DNA of 64,000 bases from Helianthus annuus (GCF_002127325.2 NC_035436.2:23822383-23886382), one strand, 5' to 3'. Shown: positions 11,699 through 21,672, counted from the stretch's first letter. Made by a program: numbers and translations. The notes: generated by a model not told the origin, from the sequence alone.

Positions 11699-12051
11699 GA
11701 CTATACGGAGTGGGAGGGAGGGCTTGCAAATGTGGCGTTATGCAACATGTGGACCACACGTCAGCACCCGTCAGAAAAGTCGCGTGGTGCAAAAAAGGGC
11801 GGAGTGGGACGTGGCGTGAAAGGGTGGCGTTGTGTGACACGTGGCATACATTTTTTATATTGAAGAAAAGGAAAATCAAACAAAAACCCACCACCCAATC
11901 AAAACAACCCAACACGTCACCATCTTCTTCAGCACGCCGGTGAAAAATCCAGTGCCCAAACATCCATGCCGCCCTCCACGCCATCGACGGGCTGGTGTGC
12001 ACGGTGTTGAGAGGCAACCACGCCGGATTTCCACGCCCATACCGTGTGGTC
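11699..12051. mobile_element. Tourist/Harbinger-type MITE in the XRCC2 5' intron (353 bp)
   Basis: Ends GACTATACGGAGTGGG and CCCATACCGTGTGGTC, inverted and imperfect, with TTA on each side (11696-11698 and 12052-12054). The interior has ACGTGGCGT and ACACGTGGC words near the left and CCACGCC words on the right. Overlapping open frames in it (for example 11673-12095) are by-products of GC-rich MITE sequence, not genes. Confidence 0.7.
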
Positions 12052-12119
12052 TTAGCATCATTTGTTTTTGTTGCTTTTTTGATTCCCCATGCCACACTTT
12101 ATGTTTATCTAGATACTAT

Positions 12120-12262
12120 ACTTTACATGCCAAGAAATGGTTTTTGGAATCGGGAGGTCTTAGCGGGAGCAACCTCTCTATCTCCCAGGACAGAGGAAGT
12201 GTTTGCCCTCATCCTAACCTTCCTAGATCCTAACTATAGCTATAACGTGCTATGAGTGGGAT
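12120..12262 (+). mobile_element. SINE/RTE-type 3' tail fragment
   Basis: Contains AGCAACCTCTCTATC, then GGAAGTGTTTGCCCTCATCC, then CCTAACCTTCCTAGATCC, then GAGTGGGATTAAA. This is the order of phrases found in the shared 3' ends of plant RTE LINEs and their SINEs. No poly(A) or 5' part could be defined, so it is a fragment. Confidence 0.45.
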
Positions 12263-12636
12263 TAAAGTTGTGTATGTTTGTCGGTTTATGTGTACCAGTT
12301 AAACCTTTTTATAATCTCTTCATTAATTTGGTTGTTTTTACACATCACTCCTACAAACCCAAATTTTGACCAGCATTGACAAATTTTGACCCATAAGTTC
12401 ATGCGGCGCCGCCTGACGCTTTCTGTACCGTCTCGTGTAGTAGGTGCGCCTTTTTAAACCAAGATTGCGCATCGAGATGTAAATTGCAATTGATTTGGAT
12501 GGATTTGTTTCTGACCATTTAAAGCAAATGGAGCTGTATTAGAGATAACATGCTATATCAAGTTTTATGCTATTAAAACGGTGAAAACTTATGTATAACT
12601 TCATTTATATGCATTCATTAACTCTGGTCTGACGAA
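12263..12636. other. Rest of the predicted XRCC2 5' intron
   Basis: A+T-rich intron-like sequence ending in a plausible branch and acceptor context (CTCTGGTCTGACGAATTGACAG). No element was recognised. Confidence 0.4.
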
Positions 12637-12648
12637 TTGACAGTAAAA

Positions 12649-13563
12649 ATGGCTAAAGCATGGATAAACGTTGACGAAAGTGCAAAACAAATGCTTAGCA
12701 GGGTTCTTAAAGAGAGGCCATTGTTACATTTACCACCTCCTCTTCATAGGGTACCCATTGGTGTCAACAGCATTCTCGAAATCGTGGGCCCGTCTCCTTC
12801 CGCCAAAACCGAGATCTTGCTACAAGTCGTGGTTAACTGTATCCTTCCGAAGAACCGAAACGGTGTGCAATATGGAGGTTTGGAACATTCCGTCTTATTC
12901 TTGGACTTAGATTGTCGGCTTGAGATCTACCGTCTTTCTCACTTGCTAAAACTGAGAATAACCGAGGCCAACAGACCGCATAAAACCAAAGGTTCAAGTA
13001 ATCAACCCGAGTGTGACGAGACAGACGTATTCAACGAGTGCATGAAAAGGTTTCTATACACCCGTTGTTACGACAGTTTCGAGTTTCTTTCTGCGTTGAA
13101 GGTACTGAACCACAAACTCACGGACAACGGTGTGCATATTCTAATGATCGACAACATCGGGGCGTTTCACTCAATCGACCGTGGTTTCTCGTCTCTACCA
13201 CAATTGAACCCGATTAGGAAAAACATCGGTGTTCAAAGCGTGTTTGAAGCCGTTGTTCAGGAGATAAAGAAACTCTTGGAAATGCATTCCATGATCGTTT
13301 TAGCTACAAAAACGGTTACAAATCAAGTCAAAAGTTCGTATTCAACGCGGGTTTCTGGCGGGTTAAAGAGCGTGTATCGGGAGTATATGCCATTAACGTG
13401 GCAGTCGTTTGTTACGCGTCGAATTCTCGTGAGACCTTTAGACGATAAAAGAAAGTTTGTGGACCGGGTTTGTTATTCAGCAGAGTGGTTACTGCCAGCT
13501 TTAAGTGTCTCTGATGAGTTTGTTGTTTGTGACACTGGAATTTTGGATTCATTGAGGGTATAG
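12649..13563 (+). CDS. XRCC2: DNA repair protein XRCC2 homologue (RAD51 paralogue)
   Basis: A 304-residue protein from the ATG at 12649. XRCC2 is a nuclear RecA/RAD51-family protein. In the BCDX2 complex it supports RAD51 filament formation during homologous recombination and, in plants, influences meiotic recombination. Visible features are an N-terminal ERPLLHLPPPLHRVP linker, a P-loop G-P-S-P-S-A-K-T at residues 47-54, a hydrophobic VLFLDLD strand at 82-88 and a Walker B-like ILMIDNI at 164-170. The P-loop has Ala where most ATPases have Gly; XRCC2 is known to tolerate loss of ATP binding. The length fits the plant family and the frame is open without introns. The frame continues upstream to a TTG at 12637 but meets TAA at 12619. 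The acceptor TTGACAG at 12637-12643 suggests the ATG lies 5 bases inside exon 2. The gene stands alone among transposons and is the only intact-looking host gene here. Confidence 0.92.
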   Translation: MAKAWINVDESAKQMLSRVLKERPLLHLPPPLHRVPIGVNSILEIVGPSPSAKTEILLQVVVNCILPKNRNGVQYGGLEHSVLFLDLDCRLEIYRLSHLLKLRITEANRPHKTKGSSNQPECDETDVFNECMKRFLYTRCYDSFEFLSALKVLNHKLTDNGVHILMIDNIGAFHSIDRGFSSLPQLNPIRKNIGVQSVFEAVVQEIKKLLEMHSMIVLATKTVTNQVKSSYSTRVSGGLKSVYREYMPLTWQSFVTRRILVRPLDDKRKFVDRVCYSAEWLLPALSVSDEFVVCDTGILDSLRV

Positions 13564-13583
13564 AAATGGTATGCATTGACTTG

Positions 13584-13640
13584 ATTTTGGTTTTGGTTTT
13601 GGTTTTAGTTTTGGTTTTAGTTTTGGTTTTGGTTTTGGTT
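13584..13640 (+). repeat. (TTTTGG)n microsatellite just after XRCC2
   Basis: About nine hexamer units of TTTTGG with some TTTTAG variants begin 21 bp after the XRCC2 stop codon, so they probably lie in the 3' UTR. G-rich repeats of this kind can form quadruplex-type structures, but nothing here shows a function. Confidence 0.8.
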
Positions 13641-13795
13641 TATTGGTGCATAATAACTGTTCATATAAATAAATTTCGTATTATTATAGATTGAATATTG
13701 AATGAATAGAATAGAATGAATATTGAATGAAAGAATACAACATTTTGCCAACTTTTTTGTGTGAGAGTTTCTATGTTCATAAAGAGTAAGCCCTC

Positions 13796-14432
13796 GAGGT
13801 GCACAAACCAGGTATTTTTAGTAACCGGTTCTGGTTATGGAACCGGTTTCAGTTTTTCGTTTTAAGGGTTGGAATTGGTTATTGCTATAACTAATTCGGT
13901 TCTAGTTCCGGTTATTTGACTAAAAAACCATACCGTATGTGCCCGGTTCCGAGTAGGGTTCGGTTTCGGTTCTTAAGAAACCAGGTATTAAAATACCCTA
14001 TTTTCGGGTTTCTCTAGACCCTATTTCCGAGCTTTTTATACTCTATTGCGTTTTAATTACTATATTTTTTTCATTTTGTTTATTATTATTAAATATGCAT
14101 TGTATAATGTTAAAAACAATTAAAATAAATGCACTAATGTAAATTTAAAAGATAGATATTAGAATCATGTATCGGGTATAGCAGGGTATAATCGGTTCCG
14201 GTTTTTGTCCGGTTTCGGTTATTAATCGTGTATGATCAGGTCCGGTTCCGGGTGTGATCGGTTCCGGGTATTGATCGGGTATAATGGGTTCAGGTATTTA
14301 GATCAAAATACATAACCTATCTATACCCTATGGGTAGGGTCGATTTTGGGTATAGAATACCCGAGTATTAAAAAAACCTGTTATGGGTTATTTTACTGGG
14401 TCTGGTTTCAGGTACGGTTATTTTGCACCTCT
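13796..14432. mobile_element. hAT-like MITE rich in CCGGTT words (637 bp)
   Basis: Left end GAGGTGCACAAACC, right end ...TTTTGCACCTCT. Flanking octamers AAGCCCTC (13788-13795) and AAGCTCTC (14433-14440) agree at 7 of 8. The interior is full of GGTTCCGGTT and CGGTTTCGGTT variants, with no coding frame. It starts about 230 bp after XRCC2. Confidence 0.65.
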
Positions 14433-14440
14433 AAGCTCTC

Positions 14441-14781
14441 CTGTTTCAGTGGTAATTGGTACATGGTTATTTTTTCGTTATTTTTTCTGTGAACTCTTAT
14501 CTACCTGCTCATTTTGCTGCTTCTAAAATAGAAAGTGGAAAAAGAAGACCAAATTAACCGGACTGAAACCGGATTAACGGACAAAACCGTAGCGAAATAA
14601 GCGACTCAAGCTAATAACGGATTAGGTTTTCTTTTGAAAACCAAAAGTTATGGTTCAGTTTCGGTTAGCCTGGTTCCATCTCCAAAGAAAACTTTGCAAC
14701 CGAACCTGATTCCATTCCCGAACCTCAAACGGAACAGGAATATGGATTAAGTAAGTTCTTTTGAATGTAATGTATAATAAA
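14441..14781. other. Intergenic gap
   Basis: Contains ACCGGACTGAAACCGG-like words that resemble the interior of the preceding MITE, perhaps a degenerate relative. No gene was seen. Confidence 0.4.
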
Positions 14782-15190
14782 CTAGTTGATGCCCCGCTCG
14801 CGTTGCGGGGCGGTAGGCCGAATATTTCTTAAACAATAAAAAACACTACCATAGTTTTGCTAGAAAAAAAAACTAAAACGATGGCAAGACTGTAATTTTG
14901 AGCTCGGGGCAAAACTGTAATTTGTCAGGACTAATGACCGAGTGTTAGGCAACTCCTTGACACGAATAAAAAATTAAATTGAGTCAACTAATTAAAACAA
15001 AACACTTCTATAGTTTTGCTAAAAAAACTAAAACAATGGCAATACTGTAATTTTGAACTGAGGGCAAAATTGTATTTTTTGACTGGAGGTAAAATCGTAA
15101 TTTGCCAAAAGCTAAAATGATGACAATACTGTAATTTTGAACAAGGATAAAATCATAATTTTTAACCGGGATAAAATCGTAACATACTTG
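14782..15190 (-). mobile_element. Helitron-like element, 3' end and repeat-rich interior
   Basis: The complement of the left edge gives a hairpin CCCCGC...GCGGGG (14792-14797 with 14805-14810), then CTAG at 14785-14782 and T, so the element lies on the minus strand with its 3' end at the left. To the right, a phrase like AAACNATGGCAANACTGTAAT is repeated at about 14875, 15030 and 15117, with GGGCAAAACTGTAATT variants. Such iterated non-coding interiors are frequent in small plant Helitrons. The 5' end was not placed, so the right boundary is approximate. Confidence 0.5.
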
Positions 15191-15898
15191 AGCCAATAGA
15201 GGAGTGTGATGCTTCAAACTAGCACTATTCCCCTCCATAGGTTTTGTAGGTATATAAAATGGTAAAGCCGAAAACTTTGAGAACAAAATGTGTTATAGTA
15301 TATTAACAAGTGAACAAGAGTTTTGACTTTTGAGACCAAAGTTTTAGGCCCAAACTTATTATGATCTACCAAATGTTCTAGACCTAAAAATTTCATATCT
15401 AAGTGTAATATGAAATCGGCCTATAACATAACCGAACCTATACATAAAACTGAAACCAACACCACTCACTCAGTTTCCTTTCATCGATAAAATGAAATTT
15501 CGAGTTTTGTTCGGTTTAAGCCTAAAATTAACCTTTGCACACCCCTTGAAAGAATACCTTACATGAATATTGTTAACGGTGTTAAGAGGGGAAAACTGTG
15601 ATTGATATTGAACATTTTGCTTAAAAAGGGGATTTCGTCGATTTTGAAAAAAGTTATTATACACGTTTAATTTCAATGATGGGGATTTCGTCGATTTTGA
15701 AGAAGCTATTATTCACGTAGTTTAGTTTCAATGATATCAATAGATAAGTCGAAGATTTAAAGTGAAAACATTGGTTTATACTTGTATGGCGAGCGTTCCA
15801 TGTAACAATCCTAGATTATAAATTATTACATTATATGAAGAAAATATTAAAAAAAAAGCTTACAAATTAAAAGAGCAACTGAGTTTGAGAGGGTTGAA
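15191..15898. other. Intergenic with a 53-bp tandem duplication
   Basis: GGGGATTTCGTCGATTTTGA occurs at 15628 and 15681, giving two adjacent 53-bp units. No coding sequence was recognised. Confidence 0.5.
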
Positions 15899-16152
15899 TT
15901 TTTTTTTTTCCTAATCGGCAAAGAATCTCACATGTAAATTCATCATGCTCGGGGCTATGTCCAAGGTCGACTCATCGACCATCATGAGACCGTGCCCCCT
16001 CTGATGTGCGGAACCGGATGAAATCCGTAAACCCTCAACCCCCCTCCCCCCGGTCAGATTCGAACCCAGGATTAAAGCCCTGATTCGTCCTTCACCCAGA
16101 TAGTATCCACTAGGAAGGGCAAACCTTTTGACAATTGGACCATTATATCAGA
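15899..16152 (-). mobile_element. tRNA-derived SINE
   Basis: On the minus strand, TGGTCCAATTGTCAAAAGG near 16140 resembles a polymerase III A box. About 70 bases on, GGTTCGAATCTGACC (complement of 16048-16062) is a near-canonical B box. The unit then runs through GC-rich sequence to an A run (plus-strand T run 15899-15909). A head with A and B boxes, an unrelated body and a poly(A) tail define a SINE of about 250 bp. I did not find a clear target duplication. Confidence 0.7.
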
Positions 16153-16155
16153 ACA

Positions 16156-17327
16156 TGTAATGCTCAAAAACAATTATTTCTCTAAGATAATATAATAAAT
16201 CATATTTGGGTGATAAAGTGTATCTATACTATATTATAATGCATGAGGCATGGGCATTTCAAGATACCTAAAAAATAAGAACTCCCCCCCCCCTTATTTA
16301 TAAAAGACCCCTAAAATGAGGGTAGTTTGGTCTTTTAAACACTATTTATTTTTTAGTCCTAAACTTATTACACTTAAATCCCTAAGGTTTTAAACAAATT
16401 ATAGATAGTTAGTTAGAATTCACCCCTTCATAACAAACTTATAATTTTTTTACTTATTCTTGACATATCTTATAAACTATAATGTTTAAAAAAAATCCAA
16501 AGATAGCATGACGACCTACACATTTTTGTCGATGTTTCGGTAGTTGTCTTGTTCAATATCGACGCACGGATTAAAAGGTACGAGTAGATAATGCTTTAAT
16601 GTTCAAGTGATTTAAGAAAATAACAACAAATAATCTATACTATAATGCATGAGATATTTATCAAGTGATTTAAGAAAATAACAACAAATAATCTATACTA
16701 TAATGCATGAGATATTTATTTATATGTAGACCCCTAAAATAAGGGTAATTTGGTATTTTAAACATTATTTATTTTTTAGCCCCTAAACTTATTACACTTT
16801 AATTCCTCAATTTTAACAAAATTTTGATTAGTTAATTATTAATTACACTTTATCACCTTATGAAAAACTAACCCATGATTTTTAAACGGACATAACTTTT
16901 TCGTATATTAATATTTTTTAAAGAAAATTACACCATAAAAATGAACATTTTATTCTCTTTAATTTGAGTATAGTATTGCTATAGTTTTTTAATTAAAAAA
17001 ATTGATATGAATCGTTAACCGAAACCGAAAGGTTCACAGAGGAAACCGAGCTAAAATGAAAAAAAAAATCTGATTTAACTGAAAACCGATTAACCGAAAA
17101 CCAAATTACCAAAAACTTGTTATCATTTTCTTTGTAACATTGCTTAACCAAAATTAACTGAAACGAGCCATTTATATAATATAATTAATAATATCTATAT
17201 CTGTATAAATTATAATGCGTATTCGAGACACAAGGATTGCCATTTACCTAAATTATTTAAAAGTAATATTTTTTACAACTTTTAATGCGTGTAGTACAAC
17301 TCTTAATACATGCATTACAACTTCTAA
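16156..17327. repeat. A+T-rich repeats including a 58-bp perfect tandem duplication
   Basis: TCAAGTGATTTAAGAAAATA starts identical adjacent 58-bp units at 16603-16660 and 16661-16718. A larger diverged duplication pairs about 16225-16400 with about 16690-16830 (both carry ACCCCTAAAAT, AGGGTA and TTATTTTTTAG). A C run lies near 16284-16293. No gene was seen. Confidence 0.7.
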
Positions 17328-17657
17328 GAGCATTCACATCCAGCCCCCTAAAATTATACATACATTCCACTAAAAAACAACTCCTATATCAATATATTTC
17401 CACTAAAAACAAATACTTTTTCTCCCTCTTTTTCAATTAAATAAAAATTTTATACCTTTATCATTACATTTTTCTCTCTCCTTCACTTACAACCACTTTC
17501 AATATATATTAAAAAATTATAGTGGGTGAACAGTGTCCCCCCAAATATACAGATGAACAGTAACATTTTCTCTCTCCTCCACTCACAACCATTTTTTATA
17601 TTCTTTATATTTTAAAAACACCACACTCACAATTTAGTTCTTTGGATGTGAATGCTC
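17328..17657. mobile_element. MITE with GAGCATTCACATCC ends (330 bp)
   Basis: Perfect 14-bp inverted ends GAGCATTCACATCC and GGATGTGAATGCTC. The flanking trimers TAA (17325-17327) and TGA (17658-17660) would fit a PIF/Harbinger TNA target with one change. The interior is A+T-rich with TCTCTCTCC words. Confidence 0.65.
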
Positions 17658-17660
17658 TGA

Positions 17661-18344
17661 CGCATACTCTGAAAACACCTCATTTCTATGGGGGGATTTC
17701 AAATTCAAATAGGGGATCTCAAATTCAAACACAATAAAATCGGTTTTTTATCACCGTATTTCTCTCTCATTCTCTCTCATAAATTAAGAAAAAATCACAA
17801 CAAATCTAGAGAGGAAGTTCCTGCCATGGTGGAACCTTTGAAGATCGATGCTGGCGGTGACAAGGATGGTTAAGGTTCCGGCCGCGAAACCGACTCTGGT
17901 GGTCATGATCTGACGGCAATCATTCTTGTTTGATGAATCAGGTAAAATTTCACCACGTATTATGTTGATTCGTATTAGCTTTGTTTGATGGTATTCTCTT
18001 TCTGACTGCTCACCTGCATTGTTGTTTTTGTGCTCTTCGGAGTATGCGAATCTATGTTTGCTCAAGTGCTTTGCCGGTTCGTGTTTCATGTTTTACCTCT
18101 GCCCTTTCATTCTTAGATAACATCATCCATCTCTCTGGTTGCTATTAACCACAATAAGCATTTCATCACTTCCGTTTTGTTCTATGCCGGTAATCGCTAA
18201 AGATGTATTACCGAGTAATTTAAGTACATTAAGGGTTTTCTTCATAATGTTGTATTACCAATTATTATGTTCCTGCTAAATTGAGTAAGTTTTGTTGTTG
18301 AATGAATTTGATATTTGAATCAGCTTGTGAAACTGATAAGCATT
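17661..18344 (+). other. Leader-like sequence upstream of the CslA remnant
   Basis: Contains TTCTCTCTCATTC, then a short open frame of 16 codons from the ATG at 17826, and a donor-like CAG|GTAAAAT at 17941. It could be the first exon of a now dead or non-coding transcript. I cannot link it to CslA or any other family. Confidence 0.25.
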
Positions 18345-18908
18345 AAGGTAATTTTGATGGCATTAGGGACTGTTGGTATATGACATATAAAGCAATTGAA
18401 GATGTCGGTGGCTAGAAAGCTAGAACTAATGTGGAGGACATGGATCTTGCAGTTTGGGCTAGCCTCAAGGTGTGGAAATATGTCTTTGGTGGGGACTTAG
18501 AGGTGAGTTGTGATATCAAATATTAGATTTTATTCATCAAAGTAATAATCTACAGGAATAAACAGCAAAAAAAAAATCTATTACATAGGTAAAAAAAAAC
18601 AAACTCCCGAGTACCTTGGAAGCTTACTGATACCAACAACATAGTTGGTAATGTGGGCCAGCTAATATGTTAAAAAAATGACCAATGAAATCATCTTTTG
18701 TGAGGTATAACTAACGGCAGAAACTTTTTCTTTACCCTAATAACAATTGGTGATGATTAATTGCATCTACTTTATTATGTAGCGAGTCTCCTTTTGGGAG
18801 AAACTTCATGTCCTTTATGCAACTTCTTTGTAAGGAAAAGAATAGCACACCGGATCACCATTTTTTATTGTGTAATTTTCCTAGTAAGCATCATGGTCCC
18901 AGAAGTTA

Positions 18909-19133
18909 GGGGCTGTTTGGTAGCCTCTTAATAACCATTCAGATGCTACCTCTTAATGGTTTAAAACCTCTGAATGAATAAGAGGTAACCTCAAGTCTGA
19001 ATGGTTAAGAGGTAACCTCTGAATGGTAAATCATCACATGTCACATTCTTCTACCTTCTCATTGGTAAAATTCTTAATTGTTCCATTAAGAGGTAGCCTC
19101 TTAATGACCATTCAGAGGCTACCAAACAGCCCC
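18909..19133. mobile_element. Harbinger/Tourist-type MITE inside a CslA pseudogene exon (225 bp)
   Basis: Ends GGGGCTGTTTGGTAGCCTC and its complement ...AGGCTACCAAACAGCCCC, with TTA at 18906-18908 and 19134-19136. Setting aside the element and one TTA lets the CslA-like reading frame run straight from V-P-E-V into K-L-L-K-P-I-A, which confirms the exact boundaries. It is mostly a long imperfect palindrome of TTAAGAGGTAACC-type words. Confidence 0.85.
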
Positions 19134-19319
19134 TTAAACTTTTAAAACCAATAGCCATATATTTTCCAGCAACAATTACCGTTCAGAACTTAGCATGCAC
19201 CCTAAGGTAACAAATTATTGCAATTTTTATATTAGTTATAGTATTATTTGTTTCTTTTAATTATACAAATTATTGCAAGTTTCAGAAACCCTTTTCTAAC
19301 TTTGGGTTCCTATTCAGAA

Positions 19320-20369
19320 CAGTGGCGGACCCAGGAATTTTTTCATGGGGGTGCAGAATTTTTTTTAAAATTTTAGACGTCTAGATATATACATAAAAAT
19401 ACCGGTTCGGGTCGGGTCGGGTCATGTAAAAAAAAGAACATCAAACTTAAATTTATATAATCATCAAAAACACGTTAAACATTGTTAGAAACATATTTAA
19501 AAAGTCGCCCTACGAGTTTTCATTTTTTAAAATCTATCCAAAACATTATCTAGAGGTACTTTCTTAAAGATTTTATTTAATCAACAATCGGAAGATGATC
19601 CAAAATAAACATTTTATTATTAAATATTAAATTTAACATTTAATAATGAAATCAAGTTGAACATATAAATCAACAGCAACCTTTTTCTAATATTTAATCA
19701 ACAATTCAGTAACTTCTTTATAATATTTAATAATAAAATAAACCCTATAAATCTATTTTCCTAATTTCCTACAATTGCCATTTGCCGTAACTTTACAACA
19801 GCAACCTTATCAACATTCAACAACCCTATCAAAATCCTTATCAAAAATCTTGAAGAATAAAATCAAGGAGTGGTACCTGGTCGGCTAGTTGCACTCTGTC
19901 TACGGCGACTCAGCGAGATTTGTGGCTGATCGATCGAAGCCTGTCTGCAGGTTGATCCTTCTTCTGTTTCTTGGTCGCTGCAGCAGAGAGGGGAGGGCGG
20001 GAGAGATGAAAGGTCGATTGGCCGATTGTGTTTATTTGGGTAATTGGGTTATGTTTTGTTAATTGATTTTGTTATTTGGGTTGGGTTTTACCATAAACTT
20101 ATTCAATTGGGCTTGATGTTGGGTTATAGGAATACAAGTTTTATTTAAAGAGATTATTGTTTACATAATTGGGTCGGGTTTAAATCCGTGTTCACAATTT
20201 TTTTATATAAATTCCTAACATTTTTTTCTAAGGGGTGCGGTCAGAATTTTCTAAGGGGTGCGGTCGAAATTTTCCAAGGGTGTGGTCGGGATTTTTCGCG
20301 AAAAATAACACTATTTTTTTTTCAAGGGGTGCGGCCGCCCGCCAATGGGCTAAGGTAGGTCCGCCCCTG
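19320..20369. mobile_element. Non-autonomous hAT element (1050 bp)
   Basis: Ends CAGTGGCGGACCCAGG and ...GGTCCGCCCCTG (complement CAGGGGCGGACC), flanked by ATTCAGAA (19312-19319) and ATTCACAA (20370-20377), 7 of 8 identical. The right subterminal region repeats AAGGGGTGCGGTC four times (20230-20335). No transposase domain was found. An open frame beginning at 20235 runs out of this element into the retrotransposon ORF at 20441-20765 and is a chance fusion. Confidence 0.8.
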
Positions 20370-20440
20370 ATTCACAATAGCTTTAATGGAAGTTGGGCAC
20401 TCATGCATTTCGTAACATGTAGCTTTAATACAACTATTTT

Positions 20441-20765
20441 CAAAGGCTCTGTTGAGCAGATGGAGAGGCTAACCTACCCTTACATTCATGAGGTTTCTTC
20501 TTGCTTTGGTAAGCCTTTATCTGTTTTACAGGATTTGAAACCTGAGGGGCTGAATGAGAAGGTGTGTGCTGAGGTTTTGGGTTCCCTTTCAAGGAAGAGG
20601 TCTTACTCTGGGGATAGCGATGATACCCTCTCAAGTCTGCCCGATGTTTCAAAAGATGCTGGTTTAGAGACCTCCGCGGTTGGTGGTGATGAGGGTGCTA
20701 AGGCCAAGAAGACTAAGAAAGCCAAGACGTCCAAAGCTGAAGGTTCCAAGCCTTCTGCTACCTGA
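20441..20765 (+). pseudogene. 3' part of the Tat antisense ORF (putative gypsy-type 'transposase' family)
   Basis: Open frame from about V-E-Q-M-E-R-L-T-Y-P-Y-I to a stop at 20763-20765, running opposite to the element. It ends in a Ser/Asp-rich stretch and a K-A-K-K-T-K-K-A-K lysine-rich tail. This pattern matches the C-terminal part of proteins annotated in plants as 'transposase (putative), gypsy type', known from the 3' regions of Tat elements. The N-terminal part is missing: upstream the frame runs into foreign sequence (CslA remnant and hAT element). Function in the family is unknown; nuclear targeting by the basic tail is only a guess. Confidence 0.6.
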
Positions 20766-21672
20766 TGTTTATTCGTAGCTTTCTTAGCAAACACTTTATG
20801 TCTGTAATATCTTAAACAATATTAGGTTTCTGGGAACCCTTAAGGTTCCTGTTGGTGGCTTGTTAGGCCTGTATGGCCATTTGAACAGTAGTTTCTCTTG
20901 CAAGTTACTAGAACTTGCTTTAACTTTCTCTGAAGGTCTTTTATGGCCTTCCTACTTATGATATGATGGTTGCTCTTGTTGTTTGTGTTATGTTTTTTTA
21001 CTTGTTTTGCTTGGTTTGTTTTGTGGGTTTTCAACCCTTCAAGCCTTTTGTGTATCTATGTTTGGGTTAAAGCCTTTAACCTTTCGAGCTTGTTTTCTGT
21101 TGGCTTGAAACCTTGATAGCTTTTGGTTTGGTTTGCATGTTTTATTGATGGGTCTGTTCATTTTTCCCTTGTCAATTATTGTTATTTTCTGGTCTTGCCT
21201 TTGTTGAGTTTACTTTGTCTTTATGTTTTTTACACTTTAAAGGGTTCAGTGCTGCAGACACTTTACCTTAGTGTTTATTAACAACAAGACGTAGTATCTA
21301 TCCTTTTCATTATTTCTTTGTAATTTATTTGATTTCGTAAGTCTATTTGTTGATTATGTTTCTAAGACTTAAGGAACGATTGGTGTAGGCTGTTCAAACC
21401 TGTCTATGAGACATTATTGTTTTTTCTTAATAAATCTCATGGAGTTGTATTGATTTAGGAACTCACCCCTTATATAGGCTCATTCAACCCTTGAACCTAT
21501 TGAGCGATATGGCCTGGGAGCTCATCCCCTTACATGGCCCTTGCCATGGAGTTTTTTGCTAGGTTCTCAACCTGATATTAGGATAGAAAGACAAGTTTGA
21601 TAAATCAACTTCATTCATTCAAGCAGTATCTGCTTTTACAAAAGGTTTTCGTTTTGATACAAACCAAACTTT
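20766..21672 (-). other. 3' untranslated region of the outer Tat element
   Basis: Between the antisense ORF and the pol stop codon. Carries GGGTTTTCAACCCTTC- and GAACCTTTCG-like words that recur in the 5' LTR and gag leader of the element. No polypurine tract plus LTR junction was found. Confidence 0.5.

Larger units (their letters stand above)
18345..20440 (+). pseudogene. Cellulose-synthase-like A (glucomannan synthase) pseudogene fragment
   Basis: Three exon-like pieces match the middle of CslA, the Golgi GT2 enzyme that makes the (gluco)mannan backbone. Piece 1 (about 18349-18502) has G-T-V-G-I, then A-I-E-D-V-G-G, then T-N-V-E-D-M-D-L-A-V (the TED-type catalytic region), then a GT donor. 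Piece 2 (18585-18704) has Q-Q-H-S-W then C-G-P-A-N-M, then T-N-E-I-I-F-C-E and a GT donor at 18705. Piece 3 (18783-18908 and 19134-19203) has F-W-E-K-L-H-V-L-Y, then F-F-V-R-K-R-I-A-H, then I-M-V-P-E-V, and after the inserted MITE K-P-I-A-I-Y-F-P-A-T-I-T-V and a GT donor at 19204. Damage is clear: Trp codons turned to TGA and TAG in piece 1, QxxRW changed to QQHSW followed by TAA, a one-base loss in the A run at 18672-18678, a frameshift near 18822, and MITE plus hAT insertions. A weak next exon may straddle the hAT element (about 19288-19319 and 20378-20440). The 5' half of the gene is absent. Confidence 0.75.

Noticed and set aside
11673..12255. Several overlapping frames of 73-140 codons on both strands
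   Set aside because: They lie in a GC-rich Tourist-type MITE and its edge, overlap each other in all frames and match nothing; by-products of base composition.
20235..20440. Apparent N-terminus of a 176-codon protein
   Set aside because: The first part is hAT element DNA and CslA remnant; the open join to the Tat antisense ORF is accidental.
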